64,000 bases of DNA, from assembly GCF_907165205.1 (NCBI RefSeq), contig NC_058191.1, positions 31,638,064 through 31,702,063 on the forward strand. The letters run 5' to 3'. This DNA is from Coccinella septempunctata (taxonomy: Eukaryota; Arthropoda; Insecta; Coleoptera; Coccinellidae). The first letter of the stretch is position 1. The number at the start of each line of letters is the position of its first letter. Shown here piece by piece: positions 51,234-61,294 of the stretch. The notes under the pieces were generated by a model, which worked only from the letters and a program-made list of their open reading frames with translations, was not told where the DNA came from and ran no database searches. The translations under genes were made by a program, and so were the position numbers.

Positions 51234-54200
51234 CAACTGTTTTGTTTATAGCTGAATTACGTTAATATAGATGAAACAAATTCTATATTCATTCATAAAT
51301 TACTATTCTAATAAAAAATCTCGCAGGTAGCTATGGAGAATTAATGACTCCAAGTTTGAATCTTAGATGATTCTCATCTCTGTCTCATAAAGAATCGCTT
51401 AAATAAATTTCGAAGAATCGCACCATACTTCTGGTGAGAAAAAAACAGAAACGTATTCGCACACAATTATGAATATGTGTATGCTTATGGCTGGATGGTG
51501 GTGCTAGCTTATACCTTCAAATCCGATTCCCTTTGAATCCGAATGGGAAACATCTCCAGCCAGTTGATAAGCCCCATCTTAAGTGCTCCACAGGTCTGTC
51601 GGTCGAATAACAGAGAGAGAAGTGTTAATAAACTGGGCGTTGATATTATTTACGCTGTATTTCCCAGAAGTAACTCGCTCATAATATATAAGCCGTATTA
51701 AATGACCGCGCACAAATGGACAGACAGTCAGACATACGGATAATAAAGCCAAGCATCGCTCTTCAGACAATGACAACCTGTAATTATTGCGGGTCTGATG
51801 TGAGCGAGCATTAGGTGTTTTATACCGGGTCGATATTTCTTGCAGACGTAGAAGGTAGCATGAATACCAATGTACGAATCTTGGAGCCATCTACTGTGTG
51901 TGAGCTACCATGAATGTATTTTCGAAGAAACGAAGGTTTTATGTGTTCACACTTCTTACTCCTTATTATTCCATGAAAAAACGCCAAAGAGTGAGCTATT
52001 ACTTGGTACAGTGTAGTTCAATGGTATACTTGTGATATACGCACAAAGTTCGAGCAAGAAACAAATTGTCAGCTCAGTAGATGAGGGCCCTCTGATGTCC
52101 TCATTCATACCGTTGAATCTATCTTCATAGATGCCAGCAAATCGATTTCCTGAACGAAGAAGACAACGGATGCTACTTGCTACTCAACTACAACTACAGA
52201 AATGTGTCATCTCATAGAGAAAGCACTTAGAAGATATTTGAAATTGAAATTGAAGAGGTCGTCGCTATCTTTTATATGGTCTGATAGTATAGATTTACGC
52301 AGAGTTCGTAAGAACTTTGACATGAGGAAAGGAAGCATTTCGTTGGCAGATCATGTTCACGTGATTGCTATCTTCCAATTCCAGATAAACTCTGGGTTGG
52401 AGTATGATCACTAGCAAATCAAAATGAGAACGATCAAGCAGCAAGCTGCCACTTTTAGTTCAGGACTTCAACTGGGTTGTACCTTTCCCTTTCCTGACAA
52501 GTCCTAGAAGGAAAGTGAAATGAATAAAAAAAAGATGGTTCTGCTCTAAATTGGAAGCCATTTGAAGACTATTTAACTTTTCATACGGCTGGAAAGCAGG
52601 TCCAATGCCTTGGGCGGTTTCCGAATCAGACAGTTCTGTGATCGCATCGGAAACAAGTCGCAAAAAGCCAGACTCAGGGTCAAACCTTTCCCGATCTCTA
52701 TTTCGCCGGATGACATCCTCGAAACCTAATATCGACAGGAATTGAAGCATGTTAACTAAATTTGTACCCAGTTTCCACCGTATTATTTTTAATATTAATA
52801 TTTGTTAACGGATGAACGGGCATACTCTATTACGGCTTCATATTGTCCGTATGTCGGCGAAGGGTAGATACACTCGTGTCAGATACTATGGAGGGACCTT
52901 CTGCATTGTGCCGTGATGATGATGGGAAGTGGCACCTCGGATGAAGTGATACAGTGGACCAGACAATCTGAGGCAGGTTCACCGGCCGTCAAACTTCCAC
53001 ACGACTCCGCGAAATTCATCATCTCATGTGGCTTTGGATTGTTGCTTGAATACTCAATGGTTTTATTCATTTTTCAGTGCAAAAAAACTCGTTACTTTCC
53101 ATATATAGGGTGAATCATTATTATTAATTTGAGATATTTCAACTGTCGGACCTCCAAAAAAAGATCGCTTAGATGAAATGTGTTACAGGTGTACTATTTG
53201 ATTATTTATGAATGATTTTTGTTCGATGCTTCAAAACTATTCGACTCAGTGGCATATTAGCCACTATCCCCCAGAGGACAAGGCATATAGGGGCAGCAAG
53301 GTCTAGAGGCAGCAATTTGCTAAACAAAAATATGTTATTTACGGTTTAACAACTTATAGGTTGTCTAAGTTAAGTATAGATAACAAGGAAGATGCAATTC
53401 ACTTGAAAAACGGTTGGGAGGGTGATGACGTAGAAGGTGGCAATGTCCAGCTCATTCACAGAACTTGGTTCATTAGCAGTGCATTGACAATGGGTGAAGT
53501 TATGAGGAAGATAATTCAAAATAACTTTAACTTTTGTGCGAAAACGTTGTTTATCCAATGAATAAGTCACAGGAAATGCTGCAAATGCTTTCTCAAGTTA
53601 GACGAGGGAGTGGATAATAGTGGAATTACTGAATTCATTGCATGGCACTGCCTAATTTTATGTATGCTACTCCAATGCTCGCTTGTGTCACGTGGTGTAT
53701 GAGCATAGTTTTGGCTAACGCCAGGAACATGAGGTTGTTCTATTGCCACTAGGGAAATTTGATAATCTAAAACTATTTACGTAAATATTGTACTCCGTAG
53801 AGATAAAGCCATTTTTTTCGAGATATTTGACTAAAAAATTCAATACAATAACACCAAAACCCAATTTAGAAGACAGTGAAACATAAAATATCCCGAAAAA
53901 TAAGTTACGAAACAGTTTATGAGAAATAAACTTCTAAAAATGAGCACCAAAAAAACTCAGTATGGAGAACTGGCACCAAACAGTATCAAAAAGTAATTCA
54001 AAGCCATTCAAACGGAGTGAATTGATCAAGATCAACATGACATTGAGTCAGGTGCATTTTTCGCGATGGGCTTTCGATACCCCGACTATTTGTCTGGTCC
54101 ATTGGACGTGCATTGTGCAGTCGGATATGAAAAGCAAACAATGATACATACGGGCAAAGTATGATATCATATTTCGATTGAAGGGGATGCACAGTCGAAG

Positions 54201-54769
54201 AACGGTTGCATGGGTGGTCATGCCGAGAAATGCGATCGGTAGGTACCTGCTGAAATCGGTCGTTTTATGCAGACTGTTCTGGTTAGCGTCATTTCGCTTG
54301 GTCGAGCAGGATGAACGACAAACCGAACCGACTGACTTTTTGGCGAGCACTTTTCGGCGATCTACTCCATTGCCGCAGTCTGAACGATACGTGATGTCAT
54401 ATCGAAAAGGAAAAGATTGCAGTCTTTGTTTTCCACACAAATTGCTCATCCGTAAAGATGTTTGTGATCTCGAAAATTCAAGTCGTTTTCATTCCGCAGA
54501 AAATAGCTCCAGAATATAGGCAATGATCTATATAATACTGAAAAAGACACTCGAATGTTCGGTATGTAATTGGTGAAAGAATTTCAACCCTTGGATTTTT
54601 ATTTTCAGAATATCAGGTTATCATCATTTATATCTATATCTCTCTTCCATTCTAGCCTGTGATCTTTGTTTCTGAAACTGAAATTTTCAAGGCTATTACA
54701 CATTTTTATGGGCTCAAATGGTTGAGTGTTCCTATACTTGAAAAAGAAGCCGAAATAATATCTGTAATA
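51234..54769. other. Intron, less AT-rich in places, several antisense-overlapping ORFs
   Basis: Frames at 51579-51890 (-), 52460-52750 (-), 54048-54449 (-) and 54178-54519 (+) reach 70-133 codons but show no domains; the last two overlap on opposite strands. Treated as non-coding. Could hold conserved regulatory DNA. Confidence 0.4.
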
Positions 54770-55413
54770 TACAGGGTCTTCGACTCGTACAGATATTTTA
54801 ACAGTCAAAAAAACTTTTGTTTCTATACCATTTTTTTCGAATCGGCTCGGTTTAAAAGATACAGGTTGTTGAAAAACCATAAAAAAATGTTATTTTCAGT
54901 TCTATCTCACAAACGGTTTTACCGAATGAAATGAATTTCGGAATATAGTTTTTCATTCATTTTATGGATCTTTTTCGAACACAAAATATCACCCACGTCT
55001 TCCAGTTATGACCATTACGTACCATGAAAATACAAAATTCAAAGAACCCAACTCTTCAGACTATGTTGGATACTATTTTTTGAATACTTGAACTTGAATT
55101 AAAGTATTTTCTTCATTATTTCTCGTATAATGTGCCGTTTTCGAGTAATTTGATTTTAAAAAAAGTATCTATAAAATTTGAAAAATTGGGTACTTTGGCT
55201 GAATACAACTGTTTGAAAGATCCACTGATGTGTAGTGTCACATATTCAGCTTGTTATTCTGAAGGTAATTTTGTTTTTCCAGGGTTGCACAGCTCATTTT
55301 GAAAACTCAAAATGGCTGTATATTTTTATCAGTGCCGAGTATAGTATAGAAAAAAAGTTTTTCTTTGGACCTCAAGAATCTACTATTAAAATATTTGTAG
55401 GAGGAATACTTAA
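54770..55413 (-). mobile_element. Family A element, near full length, reverse orientation
   Basis: Begins TACAGGGTCTTCGACTCGTA and contains the reverse complements of the family landmarks: AGGTTGTTGAAAAACCATAA, CACCCACGTCTTCCAGTTAT, CTCGTATAATGTGCCGTTTT and ATATTCAGCTTGTTATTCTG. The far TIR keeps CCTCAAGAATCTACTATTAA and then decays. A short deletion removed part of the near TIR after TTTTAACAGT. Confidence 0.82.
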
Positions 55414-58264
55414 CCTGGATAAAATTCAAATTTCTTTCACACAAAATACGAAATATTTTGTAATTTTTAACAAACGATTTACTAGGGTATAAACATAAAT
55501 ATTCGATATCGAAACAGATGACAAGAAAATAGTAACATGCAATTTCGATCATGAAGCCAGCCGATAAAAAACTTGAAACAGCAATGCTTAAGCTATCAGA
55601 ACAAAAAAAAAATCCAGAGAATATAAAAATGTTTCATGAAGATCCAGAACTGAATGCAAAGGAAATCATTCTCAGCCACAAAAGGTCTATCCATTTTTGA
55701 CACATAAATTTGGTCCCTTTGAAAAACTACCCTCCATCTTTCGTAGAGAGTGCATAACTCTTCGATTATCCTTAAAAATTTGTGTATTTCAAAATAAAAT
55801 TGATCCTTTCGATAATGCATCTTTGAACTAGCAAATATAGAAGTTATAAACAACTTTTTACTCTCTCATGATTCTCTCTGTAATATTCGAGCCTGTGTGG
55901 GACGCAGAACCCAATAAAACGAGCGAAATACCATGTGGCAGAACAAAAATTTCACGAAAAACCTATTCAGCGAACCGAAGATAGCATTAAACCCAAATTG
56001 TATGTAATCTTTCATTATTACATCTTTCCAACCTGAAGGCGTCAAGCGATTTTGGAACAATCCGAAGAATTCGGGTAATAACAATGGCAATAAATAACCT
56101 CCTCGGGAGATGTGATTGGAAACGAGAGAGCCCTAAACGATAAATTTATAAAGCAACAACTCCAGTTCATCCGAAAATTAATAACAGCCCGAATTATGTG
56201 AAATTGCTATAATCAAATCTTTAAAGTTATCGAGATAACCACGCTTAAACGCAAAACAAATTGTAAATGGTAGATATAAAATTATAGATCCAAGAAGTTG
56301 AGCGCCTTCGGGCACGACCCGTCTCGCTGCATGTCATTGGAAACGATTTGTTACGACTATTCATTAGAAATTGGTCGAATAGGTATGTTTGTGGTGAGCT
56401 TGCGACCAGGCTAAGTGGTTTAACTGCAGGGTACCACCTTTTCGGTTGGCCTTTCATAAAATTAGACCGTCATTTATATAATTGCACCAGAAAAGGTTTT
56501 ATAGAGCTGTTTTGGTTTTATTGCCGTTTTATGTATATCAACTCGCCGATAATTTTCGACTTTGTCTATGCGTATTTCCGATTTCATCACCTGGAATCGA
56601 AATTAAGCAGAATATAACAGACACTATCATTAATTGTTTCACATTTGAAATTGTTATCGTTCGTTTTGACCACAAATGAAATTTATAGAGACATTCAAAG
56701 TGAGCAAACAGTAATTTGTGATTTTTTCACTGAGCAAACAGGAAGGTGAAAAACTAAAGCTCATTTTTCCACTTCAGATATTAGGGAAGTAGCTTAATAA
56801 CTAATACATTAACTGCATTTAGGCTTAGTTGTCATATTGAATTCAGTGTCTCAGTCGATTCGATGTACCAAACAGTTACAGAAACATTATGAAAAAGCAT
56901 GGTTTTTAAAAAGATATATGACAAATAATAAAGCCACCATAAATTATGTTAACAAGTAGAGATAAAAGATATTAGCACCTCTTTTATGAACAAGACGTGA
57001 ATGGATTTCGTTTTGATGAAGGAAGTTTTTGAAATTAATCAAGGAAAAGTAGAAAGGCAGATATTTTGTGCTTTCTATAGCTTCGATTTCTCGATTAGAA
57101 ATATGTAATCCCAATTCATTTAGATCAAATATCTTCTACTGCACAAATTTTAGGTATTTTTTTTCATTTAGATAGTTGATACTGATACCAAAATGGCCTT
57201 ATCTCTGATAGCCAGCTGAAAAAACTTTCAAGAATAAAAAACTCGTCTATTCACATCCTTCCACTAACACATTTATTGATGGGATCATCAACGAACCATC
57301 CATGCGAGAATTCATCTTCGACTAAACCGCGTGAAGTGGAAACATAAAAAACCAAGATTAACATAAACCCCAATTTTTAAATACCCCTTCAGATGGTATC
57401 TCCTCCAAATTGACGAAATAATACAGGACCCCAATCTGGATGATTAATGTGCCCGAAACAATATTAACCAGACAAAACAAAGCGCATGTAAATGGTCCTG
57501 ATAATAAGAGAAAGGCATCTTGGTGATCAGCCTAGTGACATCGTATGATTGATGACGAATGAAAGGATAATCTTTCACGTGTATTTGTACGTATGTGTGT
57601 TGGACTGTGAGTTGTGTGGCCCATCAGGCATATTCGAGCAACATTTACACTCGGGCTAATTAAGAAATGTACAGTTCGTTTCACCTGGGTTGTATGCATC
57701 ATCGAACGAGGGTTGTAATGGTTCATTATTTATAACACATCATTATACATCATTGTTCAATCAATTTTCAAATGTATCAGGATTCAATGAGTTTGGGAAG
57801 AGAGCAAGAGAGGTTGTTTGAAAAAAGTTCTCTTTTTTATCTCGTTGTTGTTAAATAAAATAGTAATTTGTGCTTCTCTTAAAGCTCTACAATCCAATCA
57901 GTATTATAATAATTCAGTGAAACTGATCCTTCGAGGAAAACCACTTGAAGACGTGTAAAGTGTAAACTATGGTATTTGAGTACTACTTGCATTACTGAAA
58001 TCTGCATTTTCACTGGCCATATGAACATCTCTAGCAGTCAATACGTAGTACGCATCAACTGAGGCTGTTGGCAGCTCACATATTCCTCTCTCAACGACTT
58101 CATGAAGATATGAAGAGAAGAGGCCAATAAACCAGGAAAGGAGCATTTCTTCTGCCAGAAAAAACTTTCAGGAGAACAATGAAACCAAAAGAGAAACACC
58201 CTTGCGGAATCTTCCTGGGATGAATCATTTCAAAATCAAAAAGATTCTTCGAAACTTCAATACG
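55414..58264. other. Intron, nothing firmly recognised
   Basis: 56090-56620 is less AT-rich unique sequence. 57990-58264 may be further upstream remnant of the LINE at 58265 but is too decayed to assign. Confidence 0.4.
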
Positions 58265-58560
58265 GTGCGATCTAAGAAGTATTTGGATCGTCGCAAGAAT
58301 ATCCTACACCTCCTCACTGGACTCCTCAAAGAACATTTCCGCGTCATTAAGCTCCTAAAGTGGGTCTAGCAAAAACTGACGAGTGCAGATTCTATAGGGA
58401 GAAGGATGGGACTCCATCACCTGGTGACAGAATACCCCGTCATTGCTAGCCAAATCAAAAGTTGCTTTGGACGAGAAACTTGTAGAAGTGAAGAAATAAT
58501 CTCCTTGAAACCATCCCAGATATTGGAGTTTATTAGAACTCTAGAACTGACAGCCAACCA
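58265..58560 (+). mobile_element. LINE relic: C-terminal part after the RNase H domain
   Basis: Frameshifted + strand remnant. Pieces are ILHLLTGLLKEHFRV (about 58298-58342), DECRFYREKDGTP (about 58379-58417), HLVTEYPVIASQIKSCFGR (about 58419-58475) and SLKPSQILEFIRTLEL (about 58503-58550). They align in order with the LTGHxxxNxHL...CRxCxExxETxxHLVxECPxxxxxR...FIxxLxL tail that follows RNase H in R1/I/Jockey-like LINEs. At least two frameshifts are needed. No upstream RT was recognised. Confidence 0.6.
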
Positions 58561-59947
58561 TTAGACTACGTGAAGAATGGAACAGTAATTAAACCCCCTT
58601 TAAATCTACACCTACATCACTACATAACCAGAACAAGGGAAGTTAAATCTAGTCTTGAATAGAGGGACCAAAATGTGAAAGATTCTTCCAACGCATCACT
58701 GATTATTTCACAGTTGGAGTCTGTTTCTTCCAAATCAGTAACATTTCACATTCTCTCATTTTTCTGGTTTCAATTTTGATGCAGCCAGCATCTTGAGCTA
58801 GCCTTAGAATTTGGGTTGACAGTTCGTCTTGATTCGAAACCAGTTTAGGATTATCATGTCAGAGAAGCTTTTAAACGACAATTGCTTTTCCATGTCAATC
58901 ATTGTCATTACATACTTGATTAGGTGTGTTCAAATTTAAGGATCTTTGAAAATCATTTCAAGCATTGGTATCTATGTATGTTACGTGTCGTGCCACAAAC
59001 GTGCTTTGTGCGCTTTGAAGGCTACCATAATTCACTATTCACTATTTCACTTTTCCTCCAACTTTCATAGTCGCTATAAAACCTCTGCAATGGTTGTGTT
59101 TGTTTCTTCCATTTTATCTGGGTACACAATCGCAATATAAGGGTCGTAAAGCGGCCCCTGTGGACACCCCATTGCGATAATCGAATGCGTAAAGATGTAT
59201 TTGCGAATGAAGATTTCTCATAAACAATTCTCTGGTACCAATAATTCGCCGGTAATTACAGTTGGATAATTATTTCTGTTAATGAGGGTGGCATGGGAGC
59301 GGACCAGAATAGGTCGTAGGTCTTGGCTCGTCTGAGAGACCGCCGTGGTTACCTGCTGCGAATCGAGACTCTTCTCCTGTGGCTGCGATTTCTACCTGCG
59401 ATCGAACACGATCCATTTCACCTGTCAGCGAAATTTGTTGGGCAACGAGAAAACTTTGATTTGCTTCTGGTAAAACACGACTGTGGAACCACTGCTATCT
59501 GCGAGCCTGGATTTATGCTGCACGAGCTTCTGACGAATGAGGAATATGAGATCATCTGTTGACGATAACTTATGGTTTTGAAAAGATTGCGATTTGAAGG
59601 GAAACTGATTTGAAGGAGCAACTGAATCTCAGATCATCTCTCACATATACCATAATCGATAATCATAATCACTGAAACCATATTGTTTCAAAAAATAATG
59701 GGAGAGGCCAATAGCAGCTGAATGTTTGGTAGCAAATACACAACAAAGGCAAACAGAGTGAAACATTATGAGCCAGCTCGTTATTATAAAACTGACACAA
59801 GCAACTTCCAGGAGAAGAATAAAATCCATATCGACGTTAAGCCAAAAAAAGGCACTGATATACCCGTAAAAATAAAATAAAAGTCTACCAGATACATGAT
59901 TTACTCTACCGAAAAGGCAGATTTCTATAGAAACCAGAGGCATATGT
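58561..59947. other. Intron, nothing firmly recognised
   Basis: A 79-codon + frame (59323-59562) lies in less AT-rich DNA; no domain or splice context supports it as a gene. Confidence 0.4.
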
Positions 59948-60940
59948 ATTCATTCATTCAGTCATTCATTGCCGTATCCTGTTACCGGGAATAAATATAC
60001 AAAAAGGCAAAAAACAAAAAAGCTGTGCGAACAGACCTATAATTTCTTAGGGCTAATTGCGACTGTGTGCCCTCCTGTGACTGAAGAGACCCAACCCTTA
60101 CCTACAGATCTTTCCACACTCGGGGCATGTATAGTCACCAAGCAGATCTGGCCGCCGCTGTATCCTTCTCGAGTCTCCATTATAACTGTGTACCAGATAC
60201 CTGCACTGTGATCTGTCTTATGCTAGTTGTTCCCAGTTATTATTGGCATTAACTGATTTTAGGGATTGATGTAGTATATCCTTAAACCGCTTATACTGGC
60301 CTCCTGGTTTGCGGGCTCCCTCTGTGAATTCGCCATACAGAGTTATTTTGGGGAGTCTTGTGTCTTGCATCCTCAGGATGTGGCCGCTCCATTTGAATCG
60401 GACGCTCGTTACTTGAGTCTCAAATGTTGTACAACTCGCGCGTTGCAAGACTTCTGCATTCGAAACTTTGTGGAACCATCTGATGTGCATTATCTGTCTT
60501 AGATGACGTTGTTGCGTTTGTTGAAGCAGTTTAATATGTCGCTTGTAGGGCGTCCAGCTTCCGCTTCCGTGAAGAAGCGTTGGGAGGGCCACTGCTTTGT
60601 AAACAGCTGTGTTGGTCTTCAGATTGAGGTCGTGATTTTGAAACACTCTGTCCTTTAGCTTCCAGAATGTCCGTGATCCCGAATTGATACGGTTGTGTAT
60701 TTCCGTATCTAGGTTAGCCCTAATATTTATGAAGCTTCCCAAGAATTTGAACTGCTCGACCTCTTCTAGAGTTTCATTCTCCAGGCTGATGTCTGTTTGA
60801 AGACTTTTTGGCGGACTTACCAAGATTTTGGTTTTGTCGATATTGAGTCTAAGGCCTAAAGCTTCGTATATATGTTTATAGGTGTCCCACATTATCTGTA
60901 GATCCTCTGAGCTGCTAGCTCAGTATATGTATTAGTCGCA
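59948..60940 (-). mobile_element. 5'-truncated LINE fragment with (TGAA)n-type 3' tail
   Basis: The minus-strand relic includes a 224-codon open frame (60218-60892), the C-terminal part of a non-LTR reverse transcriptase: SSEDLQIMWDTYKHIYEALG, NIDKTKILVSPP, EQFKFLGSFINIRANLDTEI, AVALPTLLHGSGSW, RHLRQIMHIRW and FKWSGHILRMQDTRLPK. The frame is interrupted by TAA at 60218-60220 and 60098-60100, but its continuation encodes a zinc-finger-like end (YTCPECGKIC, LFSHRRAHSRN) closed by a stop at 60053-60055. Upstream a TGA (60920-60922) and loss of the catalytic YADD region show 5' truncation. The 3' end is marked by short TGAA repeats (59948-59970). The LINE clade is not assigned. Confidence 0.82.
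60218..60892 (-). pseudogene. LINE reverse-transcriptase C-terminal fragment (open 224 codons)
   Basis: Longest open frame in the window; part of the LINE relic above. It contains the thumb and connection regions after the catalytic site but not the fingers, the palm YADD box or an endonuclease. The ATG is internal to the original protein (an in-frame SSEDLQI precedes it), so no functional start is implied. Confidence 0.8.
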
Positions 60941-61089
60941 CACAGAAGAACCTGAGGTTGGAAGGTTTTCTTGGAGGACCACCTTTCATCTAATATTATT
61001 TCAACTCCAAAAAGTGAACTATGCCAAATACAATTAGATTCATTAGTTTTTGTAATACCTCGTTAAAAAAATTTTCTCTTCATTTTCAG

Positions 61090-61294
61090 ATATGGCAAGG
61101 ATGGAAAAATCTCCTCTCCTAGCTAATGGATACAACCATCCTCCACATCTGGGTCACATGCAATTCATGCAAATGCCACATCCAGCAGCAGCACATTCTG
61201 CCCTCCTCTCTCCCGCCATGCCACATAACCTATCGAGGCATGATGGATCGGTGATCAAGAACCAAGGTATGCCGTCCATGGAAGCTATTGCCAG
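61090..61294 (+). CDS. dac: dachshund internal coding exon B (linker before DACHbox-C)
   Basis: Second dac exon, 205 bp, bounded by a pyrimidine-rich TTCATTTTCAG acceptor and a CCAG|GTAAGA donor. With the G left over from exon A its first codon is Asp, giving HLNGD-MARMEKSPLLANGYNHPP across the junction. It continues with a Met/His/Pro-rich stretch (LGHMQFMQMPHP), then AAAHSALLSPAMPHNLSRHD and SVIKNQGMPSMEAIAR. The ALLSPAMPH, LSRHD and VIKNQ segments are typical of the insect Dac linker that leads into the C-terminal coiled-coil DACHbox-C (usually beginning near SGIWENCR), which is not in this window. The exon ends after two bases of a codon (phase 2). Exons A and B together total 339 bp, exactly 113 codons, and enter and leave in the same phase. 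The ATG at 61092 is internal and not a translation start. A possible internal GT at 61267 would shift the frame. Confidence 0.93.

Larger units (their letters stand above)
42809..61089 (+). other. dac: dac intron between exons A and B (18,281 bp, phase 1)
   Basis: Complete intron defined by a GTGAGTG donor at 42809 and a TTTTCAG acceptor ending at 61089. It holds the YqaJ relic, two family A copies plus a solo end, one copy each of families B and C, and two LINE relics, together with several non-repetitive stretches. No further dac-like coding segment was recognised inside it. Confidence 0.9.

Noticed and set aside
52460..52750. 96-codon minus frame
   Set aside because: No domain, promoter or splice partner could be seen.
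54048..54519. 133-codon minus and 113-codon plus frames overlapping each other
   Set aside because: Long frames on both strands of the same DNA point to composition, not coding; neither has a known motif.
59323..59562. 79-codon + frame in less AT-rich DNA
   Set aside because: Looks protein-like in composition but has no recognised motif and no exon boundaries matching dac phase.
61267..61268. Alternative donor (CAAG|GTATGC) inside exon B
   Set aside because: It would shorten the exon by 28 bases and shift the Dac frame; the GTAAGA donor at 61295 is stronger.
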